From: Plasmodium malariae
Taxonomy: Eukaryota; Apicomplexa; Aconoidasida; Haemosporida; Plasmodiidae
NCBI RefSeq assembly: GCF_900090045.1
Contig: NC_041786.1
Coordinates: 1,110,001-1,174,000, forward strand
Reading direction: 5' to 3'
Length of the DNA: 64,000 nt
The notes under the pieces are model-generated. The model did not search any database. It was not told the DNA's origin and was given only the letters and a program-made list of their open reading frames with translations. Of this stretch, positions 24,171 to 38,536 are shown piece after piece (within the stretch, counting starts at the first letter, position 1; each line of letters starts with the position of its first letter). The position numbers and the translations under genes were made by a program.

Positions 24171-25036
24171 TGGGTTTCTCGAGCGACCATTCTACTACCT
24201 CTTTTTATTGCTTATTTTTTTTTTTCCAATTTTTTGCCAAGTTTTTTTCTCCCTTTTTTTTTTTATCTTATAAACTCATAAAAATGTTCACTAATTGATC
24301 GACGCTTTGGATAACACACACTTTTGAGTATATATATACGATGCACATATATATATATATATATATATGAATTATATTTATATACTATGTGATACCTGTT
24401 CCTATTATATAAACTTATTACATAATCTATATATATGCATGTATGTCATACATATAATAATATTATTATGTACATGTACATAATATTATGTACAGACATA
24501 CAAACAATGCACATATGTAGATTTGTGCTTTAACATTATATGACCGGTTTGTAACAGTTACCACACTCGTACACCTTTATATATACTTATTTATACAACC
24601 TTTGCTATTACTATTATAGTTAAAACTTATCAAAAAAATATACATAAACACATAGTTCACCTACATCCACATGTGTATAACGTATACACACACTGCATAT
24701 ATACATACATAAACAAGAGTACATATAATTCCTATGTATACATATACATAAATATATACTGTACATACATATAATGCAAAATGATATGGGTCTTTTTAAC
24801 ATAAGCGCTTAAGTCCAAAGAATGTTGGTATTTACATAAAACTATGCAAGAACGGGAATATACAAGTGTCTATACAAGTACATACAATATATGCACATGT
24901 ACATACATATATACATATAGGGTCTTACATATATATATATGTACCTATATGCACTTACATGTACCCATATTTATGTAAAATTACGTATATCTTTTACTAA
25001 TATGTAATAATACTGTACTCGTGAAAAAATTAATAA

Positions 25037-25073
<37 letters not shown>

Positions 25074-25208
25074 TATAAATAAGTATTTAATACATGGACC
25101 CTCCCCCCCTTTTACTAAGGGCATATATTCAACAACAGTTGAACGCCAAGATAATTATAATATATTTGGTAGTCAGACATATAAATATAAATACATATAT
25201 ATATATAC

Positions 25209-25261
<53 letters not shown>

Positions 25262-25654
25262 TGTACATATAAAAAAACAACAAAAAATAATAATAAAAAT
25301 AAAAAATAATAATAAAAAATAATAATAAAAAATAATAATAAAAATAATAATAAAAATAATAATAATAAAAATAATAATAATAAAAATAATAAAAAAATAA
25401 TAAATTAAAAACACCTTAGACTCTTTTTTTCTTCTTTTTTCAAAAATGTATGAACAAAATACAAAAAACCTAAAGACAAAATTTTAAAATATAATTAACG
25501 ATCATGTCTATCCTCTAAATATTTCCACATTTAAAAATAACAAAAAAGTTAAAAACATAAAGTAAATGCCTTTTATATCATGCTAAATATTACGAATGTA
25601 TACAAGGCATATATACATACATTTAATATACGTACACTTACATATATACATAGA

Positions 25655-25872
25655 CATACATATAAACATACATATATCCATATATACATACATATATCCA
25701 TATATACATACATATATTAATATATACATACATATATTAATATATACATACATATATTCTTATATACATACATATATCCATATATACATACATATATCCA
25801 TATATACATACATATATCCATATATACATACATATATCCATATATACATACATATATCCATATATACATACA
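25655..25872. repeat. 20-bp tandem repeat
   Basis: About ten copies of a unit CATATATCCATATATACATA, with TTAA and TCTT variants at the CC position in three neighbouring copies. Confidence 0.92.
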
Positions 25873-26396
25873 TATATATTATATATATATATATATGTAT
25901 ACTTGATATATATATATTTTGCGTAACACCAACAATGTTAATTTATTTGCTATAACAACATATATATATTATTATTAATAATAATAATATTATAAAAATA
26001 AAAAAAACATGTCCCGTTTTCTTACTTTGTAGAACTGATATATCTCTTCTCATATTTTAACAGTCATTAAAAAGAAATAAAAAAATAATACAATTTAAAA
26101 AAAAATATATATATATTATGTATACATTAACATATATAAAATAGATATTTAAGTATATATATATATATAAATATATACTCTTTTTTTTATTTATTATTTC
26201 AAAAGATAACAGTAAACAAAATGTTGAAAATATAAATACTTGAAAAAAATGTCAAAAAAAATAATATAAAAAAAAATATGCGTTGTGAGACTTCAAAAAA
26301 TAAAGAAAAAAAAAAATAATATTATACAACTATATATATAACAATAATATAAATATTAATATAACATATTTTATTTTTATATATTTGAAAAAAAAA

Positions 26397-26431
<35 letters not shown>

Positions 26432-27121
26432 ATACTTGAAAAAAATTAAGTAATAAATAACTACTTTTTTTCTAAAAAAATTAGAACCCTACCCATCTTC
26501 TTATTTTTATTATAAACCAAACAAGAGAAGCTTGGTTGGTTTCGGTTTTGCTTTTTTCTATTTTTTTTTTTTTTTAATAAAGAAAAGAAATGAAAAAATA
26601 AAAAAGAAAAGAAGTGAAAAAAAAAAGAAAAAAAATCAAAAAAAAAAAAAAAGAAATGCAAAAACAATCAATAAAAAAAATTCATTAAAAATTAAAGCAT
26701 GTAGTAAGAGAGATAGTCTATTTTTTTTTTTTTTTTTTTTTTTTTAAATAGTATTACAAGTTATTTTATTTAGATGCGCATATATATATATATATGTTTA
26801 TATGGCATTATATGCTATTACGTACATGCTTAGATAAATAAAAAAAATTAAAACGCAGTAAAACAAAAAACAAACGTGATCCGTTAATACATTATAATTA
26901 TAATATATATATATGTAATGTTATTAATAAAACAAAATAAAACGTATTTTTTTAATTTGCTGTGGCAGTAAAGAAATATATGATAGATAATAATACTATG
27001 ATAAAAAAAAAAAAATATATAAAATAATAGTATATTACGCAGTCTTATTATTAATCATAAAATGATAAAAACAGTTAAAAGAAAATGGCATATATGATGA
27101 TGTCTGCTTTCTTTTTAAAGA

Positions 27122-27240
27122 AAAAAAATATATATATACATATATATATAATATATACATATATATATAATATATACATATATATATAATATATACATAT
27201 ATATATAATATATACATATATATATAATATATTTATATAT
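27122..27240. repeat. 19-bp AT satellite
   Basis: Five or six copies of CATATATATATAATATATA, which can also fold on itself because it is nearly self-complementary. Confidence 0.85.
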
Positions 27241-28277
27241 ATATAAAAAAAAGTAAGAAAGCATTGAAGTATGAAAAAAAAAATTAATGGGAAGAAAAGT
27301 AAATAAAATGAACAAAATAAAAATAGACGTATAAAAAACAATTTCTTTTGTACCATATATGGTATATTATCAACGTCAAAATAAATGATGTTTTCAATCG
27401 AAACAAAATTACTTTGGACAAGAACTTTATAAAAATGGCTGATTTGAATTAAAAGAAAAAAACAGTGGCACTTATACATATATATATATATATATATATA
27501 TGTATACATGTATACATGTATAGTTGTAGTAACAACTACATATATACATTTAAGTCCGTACATATGTGTATATATATATTTATATGTATATGTTGTACAA
27601 CATTTTACTGCTTGTTCTTTTTTCGTTAAGGTTGTAATGATACGGTGAGACTTTTTTTTTTTTTTTTTTTTGAGTTTGTTTTGGTATTTACAATATTGTT
27701 AAGAGTATAATATATGATATAAATGTATGCTTATGCCAATAAAACGTACTTTGTACATATATATAGATGAAAATTATATATAAAAAAATAAAAATTTACA
27801 TATATATTATGTATGTATGCATATAAACATATATGAATACAATTTATTGCTCATTTGCGTTTTACTTTATTCTATTTGAATATAATGTAAGTGCCATTAA
27901 AGCAAGCCTTCATATAATATGAACTTTTAATAAACTAATATGTTGTCATAGCTGCACAGGTTTTTATTAATATTGTTATGTATGATACATGTAAATGATT
28001 TTATTATGTATTAAACATAAATATATAAATACACAAATACTGGTATATATATATATATGTATGTTTACATATATCTACATATATGTAAACACATTTATTT
28101 TGTATATTTATTTATGTATATTACTTTTTTTTTCTGTACTGTTCATTATATTTCAAAATTTTCTCATCATCACTTCTCTTGCGCAAAAATAACCCAATTT
28201 GTCGCAATATTATACGTCATTCATATATACATAATATTGATATAATAATACATGTATATCGGTATATATATAATAAT

Positions 28278-28455
28278 ATATATATGTATAATAATGTATG
28301 TATAATAATGAATGTATAATAATGAATGTATAATAATGAATGTATAATAATGAATGTATAATAATGAATGTATAATAATGTATGTATAATAATGTATGTA
28401 TAATAATGAATGTATAATAATGAATGTATAATAATGAATGTATAATAATGTATTT
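28278..28455. repeat. 14-bp tandem array
   Basis: About twelve copies of GTATAATAATGAAT or GTATAATAATGTAT, with the two variants in blocks. Antisense frames read as Tyr-Ile-His-Ser runs and are not genes. Confidence 0.92.
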
Positions 28456-29147
28456 ACAATGATATATGCATAATAATGTATATAAGAATTCAATATATAT
28501 TCAGCATATAATACTAAAGTACGTAAAATAACGCAAATGAAATATAGTGTTACTATAACACCTTAAATTAATGTGAAAATACTATAGCAATGTTATAAAA
28601 TATTGACATAATTTTTTTTTTTAAATAAAATTTTATATTTTTAATTATCAGTAAACATGGGGTTATGAAAAAAATATGAACAATGCATAATTTTCTTAAC
28701 AATTTTATTTTTACATATTATAAAAAATGAAACAATTGCTTAACATATAAATTCATATATACATAGAAACATACATATATATAATATACATAAATATATA
28801 CAAATATATACAAATATATAAAATATATAATATGTGTTTACATTATTAATAAAAGTCACATGTACTATAATAACAATATGTAGTATCTTAAAATTCTGTA
28901 TTGTACGCATTTTTAATATTCAATTTATAAGGGGAAGGAAAAAAAAGAAAAAAGAAAAAAAAAATCAAGCATGATTGTGTAGTGTGTTCCTTAAAAAACA
29001 TATATATTCATTTCAAAAACTCTATATATTTTTTCTTTTTTTTTCTGAACTGTAATTTTCGTGCATATATATTATTAGAAAAAGTGTATCTTAAATAAAA
29101 TCAAAACGTTAAAAAAAAATGTAACTATATTACTTAAATAAATACAA

Positions 29148-29185
<38 letters not shown>

Positions 29186-30135
29186 GTATTTTTTTTTTTT
29201 TTTGTCCCCCGCCTATTCTACCAACAATATTACCTTTAACCTTATACGGGCATATATATATATACATATGTATATATATATATATAAAGTAGGAGCTGAT
29301 TCAGTAGGGTGTTATAAAATATTACATACCCAATGCAGCCTATATAATACATATATTTATACATACCTAAACATGTACATTTATGAATATGTATATATAT
29401 ATATATTTACATGTAATATTTATTTTTGTATATATACGCATATGAAGAGTAATGATATTTGCAGTTCATCGCAACGCATATTTTGAACCTAAGAAAAGTG
29501 TATATATATATTTTTTTTAATTTATCTTAAAGTATACTATTTTTGCATGCAAAAAGGAATATAATATGCATGTTTAAAAATTTATTATATTTATATATAT
29601 ATATATACATAAACTTATATATATAAATAATACATATATATATATATATAAGTATAAATTAAATATATATATATATATATATACATATATATATGTACAA
29701 ATTTAAACAACAATGTAATTTACTATTTTCTTTCACTAAAATTTGAACTAAAATAATTTTTTATATGAGTTAATAAAAATTGTAATGCATTTTTTTATAT
29801 GTTATTTTTATAAATATATTATAATAACTTCATCGGTACACTTCTTTATATATAAAATTTTATTAGTTTTTTTTTTTTTTTATTATTAGAGATTATTTCT
29901 ATTATAAATTTTATTTTTTGCATGCAACGGGTTTTTCCCCTTTTTAATAATAATATAATAATAATACATATTTTTAAATTGATATGTAAACAATACACAT
30001 ATGAATTTATATATATATATATATATATTTATTTATGAATGTACAGCATAATATATTATATTATTGTGACCATGTACTTTTTAGAAGCTTGAAATTTATA
30101 GAAAATTACTCATTGTTCATACGTCAGTAACGTTG

Positions 30136-30167
<32 letters not shown>

Positions 30168-31055
30168 TTTTTTATATATTTGTAGAATACTTTATGTAAG
30201 AAAAAATATATTAAGAAAATAATTATAATAAAATATGTTACTGTATAAAAATATGTGTATATATATGTTCATATATATATTTATTTATTTATATTATATA
30301 TTTTACATACTTATAAGCTTTATTCTTTCCATTTATATAATAAAAGCCTAAATTCCATAGTCGTAAGAAAGTAACATAATAATAATTCTATTCACTTTTT
30401 GTTGATAAAAGAAAATTCTCCTTTTATATTTGTAGTTAATATTCTTTAAATTTTCATCCAGTTTTTATATAATTAGATATAAAATAAAACTGAATGTAAT
30501 AAAATCAAAAAAAAGAGTTTCCATAATATACATTTTTGACATTTAAAGGCTTAATATTATGCATATATAAATTTATATACTTATTTATATAGTTAATTAT
30601 ATAATTAAATATATATATATATAATAATATTCATTTCATGATCAGATTTAGTACTTTCATTCGCGATTAACATATTTTAAAATATCCCTGTTTTTTTTTT
30701 TTTTTTTTTTTTTATATGCATTGCGCTTATTATTCTTTTTAAATTAAAAAATAACAACCAGCTTTTAACGTAGAAATCATATTTTAAGTAGTACGAAAAT
30801 ATTTGTAAAAATTTTAAGCCTTATGTGTTTATATATGTGATATGTACATACTCGTATAAAATATATAATTGAATATATATTTGTATAGATGTACACTTAA
30901 ACATAATTATCTTGTAGAATACATATATCCTTCTCACAGTTAAGTTAGCACACCATTTGAGTAATTATTTTTATAGTTGTTAATAAGAGCTTATTTCCTA
31001 ACGGTTTTTCCATTTTCTTTTTTCCATTTTCTTTTTTTCTTTTTACATTTTTTTG

Positions 31056-31175
31056 TTTTTCCTTTATTCTTTTTTCATTTTTTTGTTTTTCCTTTATTCT
31101 TTTTTCATTTTTTTGTTTTTCCTTTATTCTTTTTTCATTTTTTTGTTTTTCCTTTATTCTTTTTTTTTTTTTTTG
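31056..31175. repeat. 30-bp T-rich tandem repeat
   Basis: Four copies of a 30-base unit containing CCTTTATTCTTTTTTCATTT followed by TTTTGTTTTT. The last copy is degraded to poly(dT). Confidence 0.9.
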
Positions 31176-32147
31176 TTTTTCCTTTTTTTTTGTTTTATAT
31201 TTTTCTTTTTTCTACCATTTTCTTGCGCACCACTTAACAAGAATCAAATCACTTTTTTGTAATCTTAAAAAAAAAAAATCTGAACAGTTCATGCGAAAAA
31301 TCCATATGTTAAGAATCCATATGAACAGTCCATACCGAACAGACCATATACAGAGAATCCATATGAACTATGCATAACAAATTTCTTGAATTACGTCTTT
31401 TGCAACAATATGCAAAAAAAAACCTTTTAATGCAAATGTTATTGCAGCACTGTATTTTTAATATTTCTTTTTTCACCACATTAAACTATGTTTTTTTGCA
31501 AGCACTCTACTTCCATAATAATAATTAAAAAATTATGGAAGAAAGCACGCAGTATTATCCGCGTTCTCTTCCTTAAAAATAATTCTTGCAAAAAATACTA
31601 TGCATCATATGTGTACACTATACATGTGCACGTATGCATTTATATATTTATATATTGCTTAAGTACACTACAATATGCACATTTTACTTATTTTTGCCTG
31701 TTCCACATTTATTAAGCAATTCGGTGAAAACAGATTAAAACAAAAGCAAAGTTTTATTCTTTACATTTTTATAATATATTGTAATGGATATGTTTTTTTT
31801 CTATTTTTGTTCAGTACGATCAATTTTTATTTTATGCACACATATATCATAATGTATACTTAACTATGTATGTAAAACTGCTTGTATTTAACCACGTGTG
31901 CATATAAACGACGTTCTGCTAATTTTGCTGTTTCTACTGCTTCTTTAGCAAATGCGACCATAATATGTTAAAGATAAAATCAAATAAAAAGGAAATTAAT
32001 GCTATTATAGTAGTGAATTATAAAAAAGAGAAATACATAAGGAATATTTTTCTGTGTTCTTAATAATTGACAAAAAAGAAAAAACGAAAATATAGAACTT
32101 AACTGTTTTTAAAAGAAAAAAAAATAGGTAAATATACACGTAGCAAA

Positions 32148-32660
32148 ATGTATGTACTGTTAATAAAAGAAAGGAATAAAACTTAAAGTTTTAGGTATTA
32201 AATGTAAAATTTTAGCTTTTTAAAAAAAAAAAACAAAACAGAACAAAATAAAACAAAACAAAATAAAAAAAAACAAAACAAAACAAAACAAAATAAAACA
32301 AAACAAAATAAAACAAAATAAAAAAATACAAAACAAAATAAAACAAAATAAAACAAAATAAAACAAAATAAAACAAAATAAAACAAAAAAAAAAAAAACA
32401 AAACAAAATAAAATAAAACAAAACAAAATAAAACAAAACAAAACAAAATAAAACAAAATAAAACAAAATAAAACAAAATAAAATAATAACATAAATAATT
32501 AAAGCGCAACGTATGAACTGTTAATAAAAAAAAATTATTAAAACTTGAAGTGTCAAATGTAAAATTTAGCTATTTAAAAAAAAAAAAATTAAGAACAAAA
32601 TAAAATAAAATAATAATATAAGAAATTACACCGTAACATATGAACTGTTAATAAAAATAA
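32148..32660. repeat. Imperfect triplicated block with an AAAAC/AAAAT array
   Basis: A segment containing TATGNACTGTTAATAAAA recurs at about 32152, 32509 and 32639. Between the first two copies, a shared AAATGTAAAATTTAGCT-like piece and an A-rich run are also repeated. The first copy has been expanded by a long AAAACAAAAT pentanucleotide array (32228-32487). It lies 300-800 bases beyond the AMP deaminase stop codon, so it is probably 3' UTR or downstream DNA of that gene. Confidence 0.8.
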
Positions 32661-32945
32661 AAACTATAACAACCAAATTTACACCTATCGGTTTGAAGCC
32701 TTAAAACAAAACATTATTTTACTGCAAATATAGAAACGGGTCACAAATAATTCCATTACCAATTCGCATGTATGCTTACACACATCTACACTTAATGACA
32801 TGTAAATGTATCTCAGTGTACAGGTTGTGTACATGTATACATGGATATAGGATAAAGTTCCAACTATTAAAAATAATTTCCATAATTTAAAGGCGCGAAA
32901 TGCGTTCATTTTAATATAAAAATAGTCCTAACTGGGGATACATAT

Positions 32946-33109
32946 TTATGCATGATTTGTATAATTCGCAAGTCTCTTTATGTTTTCATTCTCTTCAGCT
33001 AATGTGTTTTTCCTGTAATCGTAAAATGAGGAAGTAACGCAAAAATTTTGCTTATTTGTAAATATATTGGGAATATGAATACATATATGTGAATATTCAC
33101 ATGTGTGTA

Positions 33110-33141
<32 letters not shown>

Positions 33142-36100
33142 TATTTATTTATCCATTAATTCTCCAATATAATCATTACCTGTAAGTCATCCTAGTATTA
33201 GGAATATTCGTTTTTTCCGGGTTGTTTTGAAAATTTAGTAAGTCCTGTTCTTCGGCAATTCCCAACCAGTGCTTTTTAAAAGATGGTTCATACCCACTGA
33301 AAAAAAAAAAAAATAATATAAAAAAAAAAAATAATAAAAATAATAATAATAATAAAAATAATAATAATAATAAAAATAATAAAAATAATAAAAAACAATT
33401 AAAATAATAAAAATAATTAAAATAATAAAAATAATAAAAATAATAAAAATAATAAAAATAATAAAAATAATTAAAATAATAAATATATATTTTTCCTTTT
33501 ATATTTTTTATTTTTTTGTAATTTTACTACTAAATGTATAACTTCAAGAGAATGAAAAGACAAAAAAAAAAAAAATTTTTTTTTTTGTACCTTTGAATAA
33601 CGGAGTTTCTTGCTATTTCGCATAGATCTACTGCACTTAACTTCCATATATGCTTAAAAGTAAAACCACGTAAATGTGACAGTATGTAGACGCGTATACA
33701 TATATGCATACGAAAAAGAATGTTTGCAAAAGCTCACATGCGCATGCGAATATATTAAAAAAAACGTAACAACGTAACAACGTAACGACGTAACAACGTA
33801 ACGACGTAACAACGTAACGACGTAACAACGTAACGACGTAACGACGTAACAACGTAACAACGTAACGACGTAACAACGTAACGACGTAACAACGTAACAA
33901 CGTAACGACGTAATAATTAATAAAAGCATAATTACTGCACATATGGAATACTCCTCTAATAATGGCTCATCAGTAAAATGAAACATCAAAGGATCATCTG
34001 TCGATAGTGATACATTTAACCCAATTTTGAAGAAGCGTTTAAATGGGCTTTTCTCTAAAATAAAAGGGGGGGAAATGGGAAAAAAATAAAATAAAATGAA
34101 ATAAAAAACGAGAAAAAAAATGAGATAAAAAACGAGAAAAAAAATGAGATAAAAAATAACAAAAAATGAGGCAACAAATAGAGTAAAAAATAAAGTAAAC
34201 AAACTTGGCATATTTACACATATATATGTGCCGACGTCCCATCCAAGGGGCGTCAAAAACTGAAGCTGGCGTAAAATGCAGTTATATACAACACATTGAA
34301 CAGTGTTGTACGATGGGTATACCTATTTGCAAAAAGAGGGCATTATTCGATAGAGGAGAAAGTGCTAGCCCAATTTGCTTAAGATAATACAAATATAACA
34401 GGACTGGAGATTTCCTCAAATTGATACCATGATTTATTCTGTCAGCTAATAAAAACATGGTGGCCAAATGACTTATATTCCCCGTTTCACCGCAATGCGG
34501 CCTGAACAGGTCATAAAAAAGGAGAAACAATATTTTTTGTGTATAAAAAAAAATACTCGGGTGGAGATATTTAAAAAGGTAGGGGTAGAAGAAAAAGAAA
34601 AAGGAGAATGCACATAGTGGTAAAGCGGTATGGTGACAAAGCGGTATAGCTACAAAATGTGGAGCTTAGGTAAAAAGCGTCCACTCACGCAAGTTAAACA
34701 CTCATCGACAAGTGTTCTTTTTTTTTTTTTTTTTCTGTTCATGCGTGAACACGCCTAACCTGAATGCCATTGGTCTCAAATTCCTACTAGCCAAAAATTG
34801 ATTCAACGATCTTATGTTAACATACATATAATAAGCGTAATAAGAATAAGGAGGGTTATTATCGCTTGTATATTTGTCAGGGGGAGGTAGTTCCCCTCCT
34901 TTCATAGTATATTTCGAAATAGCAGTTTCATCATCAACACTATCCCAAGCAACAACTTGATGTAAAAATTCAAAAATTTTTTTGTTATGTTCTGGATCTT
35001 TTATAGCTTGAAAACAAGGTTCGAATATATTTCTTAGAAATTCATCAAAAGATTTTATTAATTTCCTTTTTTTATAAATATGATATAATCGAGGAACTTG
35101 TACAACCCATCGTACTCTTACGCTACTTAAATTGTTGTCTAATACCCATTTTGCTAATTTTAACCATTCGTTTTTATCTCTTCCATAAATTGATATTCTC
35201 CATTCAACATGTTGATATTTAGATCTCTCTAAATTTTGTATTTCTCTTTTTGTAATTTCAGCTAAGTATCTACCATCTATATAATTATCTGTTTTTAAAA
35301 AAATGTCTCTTAATAATTTCTGACCAAATGGATTATATTTTTCATTAAATAAATCAAATCGGTGAAAACAATTTCCTAATGCATGAACACCTAAGCTATC
35401 TACTGTTGCATCATATGCTGAACTTTTTAATTCTTTATCGAAAATTTCTTTTAATGACATTTTATCTCCTTTTTCATTTATGTACACTATAGTATTAGGT
35501 TCAGATATATATTTTTCTCTTATAAAACTTAGCAATGCTTTTTGCTGCATGCATGCAGAATGGTGAACATGTACATCTACTTTTCGAACATTATAAAAAT
35601 CTCGATGTTTAATACTTGTTGTTTCACTTAGTTCTAATGCTCCATTAAACATAATATGGAAATCAAATTTCTGTTCCAAGTACTTCAATCTTTGATAACA
35701 AAAACTTTTGCATGCAGGATCTTGAACAGCTATCATTATTTCCTCAATGGACAACAGAAATTCCTCAGTCGTTTTTATGCCCCAGGCCCCCGCTAACTTA
35801 TTTTCTTCGGTGCACTCTTCTTTTTCTGCAAAGGGGAAATGAAGTCATATAATTAAGCGGAAACCTACTATGTTACATGTGTATGCGGCAAGCTATTACG
35901 TTACATATATATATATACGTACGTATGTATGTATGTATATATGTGCCAGTTCGCGCGTGAGAATGGACAATCGCACAATGCACAGCAATGAATGTGCACT
36001 GTTATCTTACTTTTAGGTCCTTGATCAGTGTTTGCATCCCAGTGAACGTAAAAAATCCCATCAACAAAATTAATAAAAGCATTGCATTTTTTTAAAATAA

Positions 36101-36270
36101 CAACATTGTTAGGGTTATATAAAGGTTCAGAAGACTCAGTTTTATAAGGATTTTTTTGTTTATTATATTCTAATGTTCTCCTATTATCAATTAATGGCGT
36201 ATCAATATCAGGGAAAGTTTTTATAAATTCATCCCTTAAGTTGCATATTCTCAATATTTTCTACGCATAC

Positions 36271-36303
<33 letters not shown>

Positions 36304-36730
36304 TGATACGTAACAATATGCATACATTTTTGAGTTCCTTAATTAGTAAAAGATGCTCATCGGAATGGGAATATAAATGTTGGCACACGAATGTGCACAT
36401 ATATATATATGTATATATGTGCGTATGTATATACGCACTTGTATACGCCAATACGCTACTCCATATTACGTGTTGCTACAATTACGAACGGTATACCTTT
36501 GTTACGTCCAGTTCCTCTCTGGGAATGTTACCGGATGAAGATAGAGTAAAGCTGAAACGATTCGAGGATTTCAAATCGGTAAGTCCTTTATTTATTAAAG
36601 CATTTTCGTCATATTTTATGTTTGCGTTTGATGAGATCTTCATCATCACTTCGTGCAGAAAGTCCCACCCTTTTTTTTTTTTTTTTAGCAAAGGTGTATC
36701 GGAGTCAGTATTGACACCTGGTCGTTTCAT
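32946..36730 (-). CDS. AMP deaminase (eight exons)
   Basis: AMP deaminase converts AMP to IMP and ammonia, feeding the purine pool in the cytosol. Eight minus-strand exons join in phase with GT..AG borders: 36497-36730, 36011-36260, 34760-35825, 34323-34501, 33936-34054, 33591-33652, 33180-33296 and 32946-33012, for about 697 residues. Family hallmarks are visible in order: zinc ligands in HVHHSACM (His247, His249), KYNPFG, the FRPHCGETG segment built across the exon 3/4 junction (517-525), SLSTDDP with the catalytic Asp pair (592-598), then [16 protein letters not shown] and HWLG near the C-terminus. The N-terminus is short compared with the regulatory extensions of animal enzymes. ATG 36730 is the only start in its frame before an upstream stop. 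One intron carries an 8-bp CGTAACRA minisatellite. It is divergent from the RBBP4-type gene. The identification is secure; the first exon is the least certain part. Confidence 0.95.
33766..33912. repeat. 8-bp CGTAACRA minisatellite in an AMP deaminase intron
   Basis: About eighteen tandem copies of CGTAACAA or CGTAACGA fill half of the intron between exons 5 and 6 (33653-33935). The unit is CpG-containing and near 45 % G+C, in strong contrast to the flanking AT-rich DNA. Confidence 0.93.
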
Positions 36731-38498
36731 TATTACACAACTTTAAAAATGTACACGCACAAGTATATATGCACACAAGTATACGCATTTGTTTATTTAT
36801 ACACAGGAACACACGTGTACGCATGCACTTATATATACACATGCGCACACACATCAGCTGCTTTTCTTCAGGTTAGAGGATCTGCCATCACAAAATTAAA
36901 AATGTTTACAGGGGAAGGGCGTAAAATAATAACGTGTACATGTATATATATATATATATGCCTGTGTAAATGCAAATGTATGAGCATTTTCGGACAAACA
37001 AACAGAGAAAACCTTACATATGCACCTGTTAAAAAATGTAAATCCTGGGTATTGATCTTCCAATAAAAATTAACTCACTGTTTTAGCGTTATGGTAAGTA
37101 TATTTTTTACATAATTTTTATGCTTGGTCCTATTTCGATGGAACAATTTTTATTACACCGATTGTTTATTTTTAATGTGCATAAATCTGTACAGTGTATT
37201 TCATCTCCTCTAGTTATTTATTCTGATCATTTACTTTTTAAAGGTCTTTTTTAGGTTATGAAGTTTTTATACATATAATATGCGAGTATTCATACTACAC
37301 AGGAAACGTATATATACAAAAATGCACACATAGCAACAGTGAACAAATAGTGTGTTTTTTTTTTTTTAGCAGAAAAAACACTTGAAAATGTTAAGGATTA
37401 CATTAACAGTGTAAGGATATTTAATAAATTTTGCCTGACCTGTACATATTTTATGCCTTTTTATGAACAAAAACAAATGAGAACCAAACAAGAAAAAAAA
37501 GAAAAAACGATAAAAAAGAAAAAACGAAAAAAAAGAAAAAACGATAAAAAAGATAAAACGATAAAAAAGAAAAAATGATAAAAAAGAAAAAACGATAAAA
37601 AAGAAAAAACGATAAAAAAGAAAAACGATAAAAAAGAAAAAACGAAAAAAAAAGAAAAAACGATAAAAAAAAAAAACGATAAAAAAAAAAATGAAAAAAA
37701 AGAAAAAAAAAGAAAAAAAAAGAAAAATTATTGTAACATAAATATCATGCATGCACATTTATAATTCAACTTTTTACTATTTTGGATGAACATTGAAGAA
37801 CAAAAATAAAACCCATTTACAACATTGTTAAAGTACATATATAATATGATTAAATTATATCAAATGAAGAAAAAAAAAAAATTAGAAAATAAAAAAATAA
37901 TACTCATACTAAAACAAAAAAACTTTTGCTACGGCATATTTTGTAAATTAAAATTTGAACATCAAGATAGCATAAATTCAGTTGTTTTCAAAAAAATAAT
38001 AAAAAGTCATTTTTTACTCTGCAAAAAAATACAAACACTGATTTTATATTTAAATATATTTTAATACGTCACATAAACTACTTGCATTATTGAACATTTT
38101 ACTAGATAGATAAGCGGTTATAATGTTCTGCGCTGAATTTTATGTGTTTATATGCACATGTGTATGTATTTATATATTTTTTTTTCTTTTTTTCCTTGTG
38201 TAAAAGTGTGTGTTAATTTTTCTCCGTTTAGTTCCTGACTTGTACATACAAACAGCAACTAAACTGTATTTCTTAGTCATATGACTCCCCCGAATTATTA
38301 CAATTTGGAAAAGTTATTTACAACTGTAACAACAACATAAATAGTGAAAGGTGTATGTTCCTTTCTGCAGCTTCTTAAATGAATAAGGAGGGATCTCTAC
38401 TAGAGTCACAAAAAAAAGAAATGGTCCAAAAAAAAAAGGAAAAGGAAAATTCGAAAAATGAGAACAGTGCCCACATAAATGGGGAAAATGTGCATATT

Positions 38499-38536
<38 letters not shown>

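Larger units (their letters stand above)
24171..32945. other. 8.8-kb gene-free tandem intergenic region
   Basis: This lies between the 5' end of the AT-hook giant and the 3' end of AMP deaminase, both on the minus strand. It is extremely A+T-rich, with many (TA)n and poly(dA)/poly(dT) tracts and four satellites (25655, 27122, 28278, 31056). Near the AMP deaminase end there is a pentanucleotide array and a duplicated block. None of the open frames looks like a protein, and I found no tRNA-like cloverleaf. It may hold the promoter, a long 5' leader of the giant gene, or non-coding transcripts. Confidence 0.7.

Noticed and set aside
25021..28493. Several 60-160 residue frames rich in Tyr, Ile and Phe
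   Set aside because: All coincide with (TA)n, AATAAT or 14-20 bp satellites and lack any mixed-composition core.
24171..32945. tRNA, rRNA or snoRNA genes in the large spacer
   Set aside because: No A-box/B-box pair, cloverleaf or G+C-rich island typical of Plasmodium structured RNAs was found by eye. A covariance-model search would be decisive.
33637..33942. Tyr-Val-Val-Thr repeat protein on the minus strand
   Set aside because: It is the CGTAACRA intronic array of AMP deaminase read in frame; the flanking exons join correctly without it.
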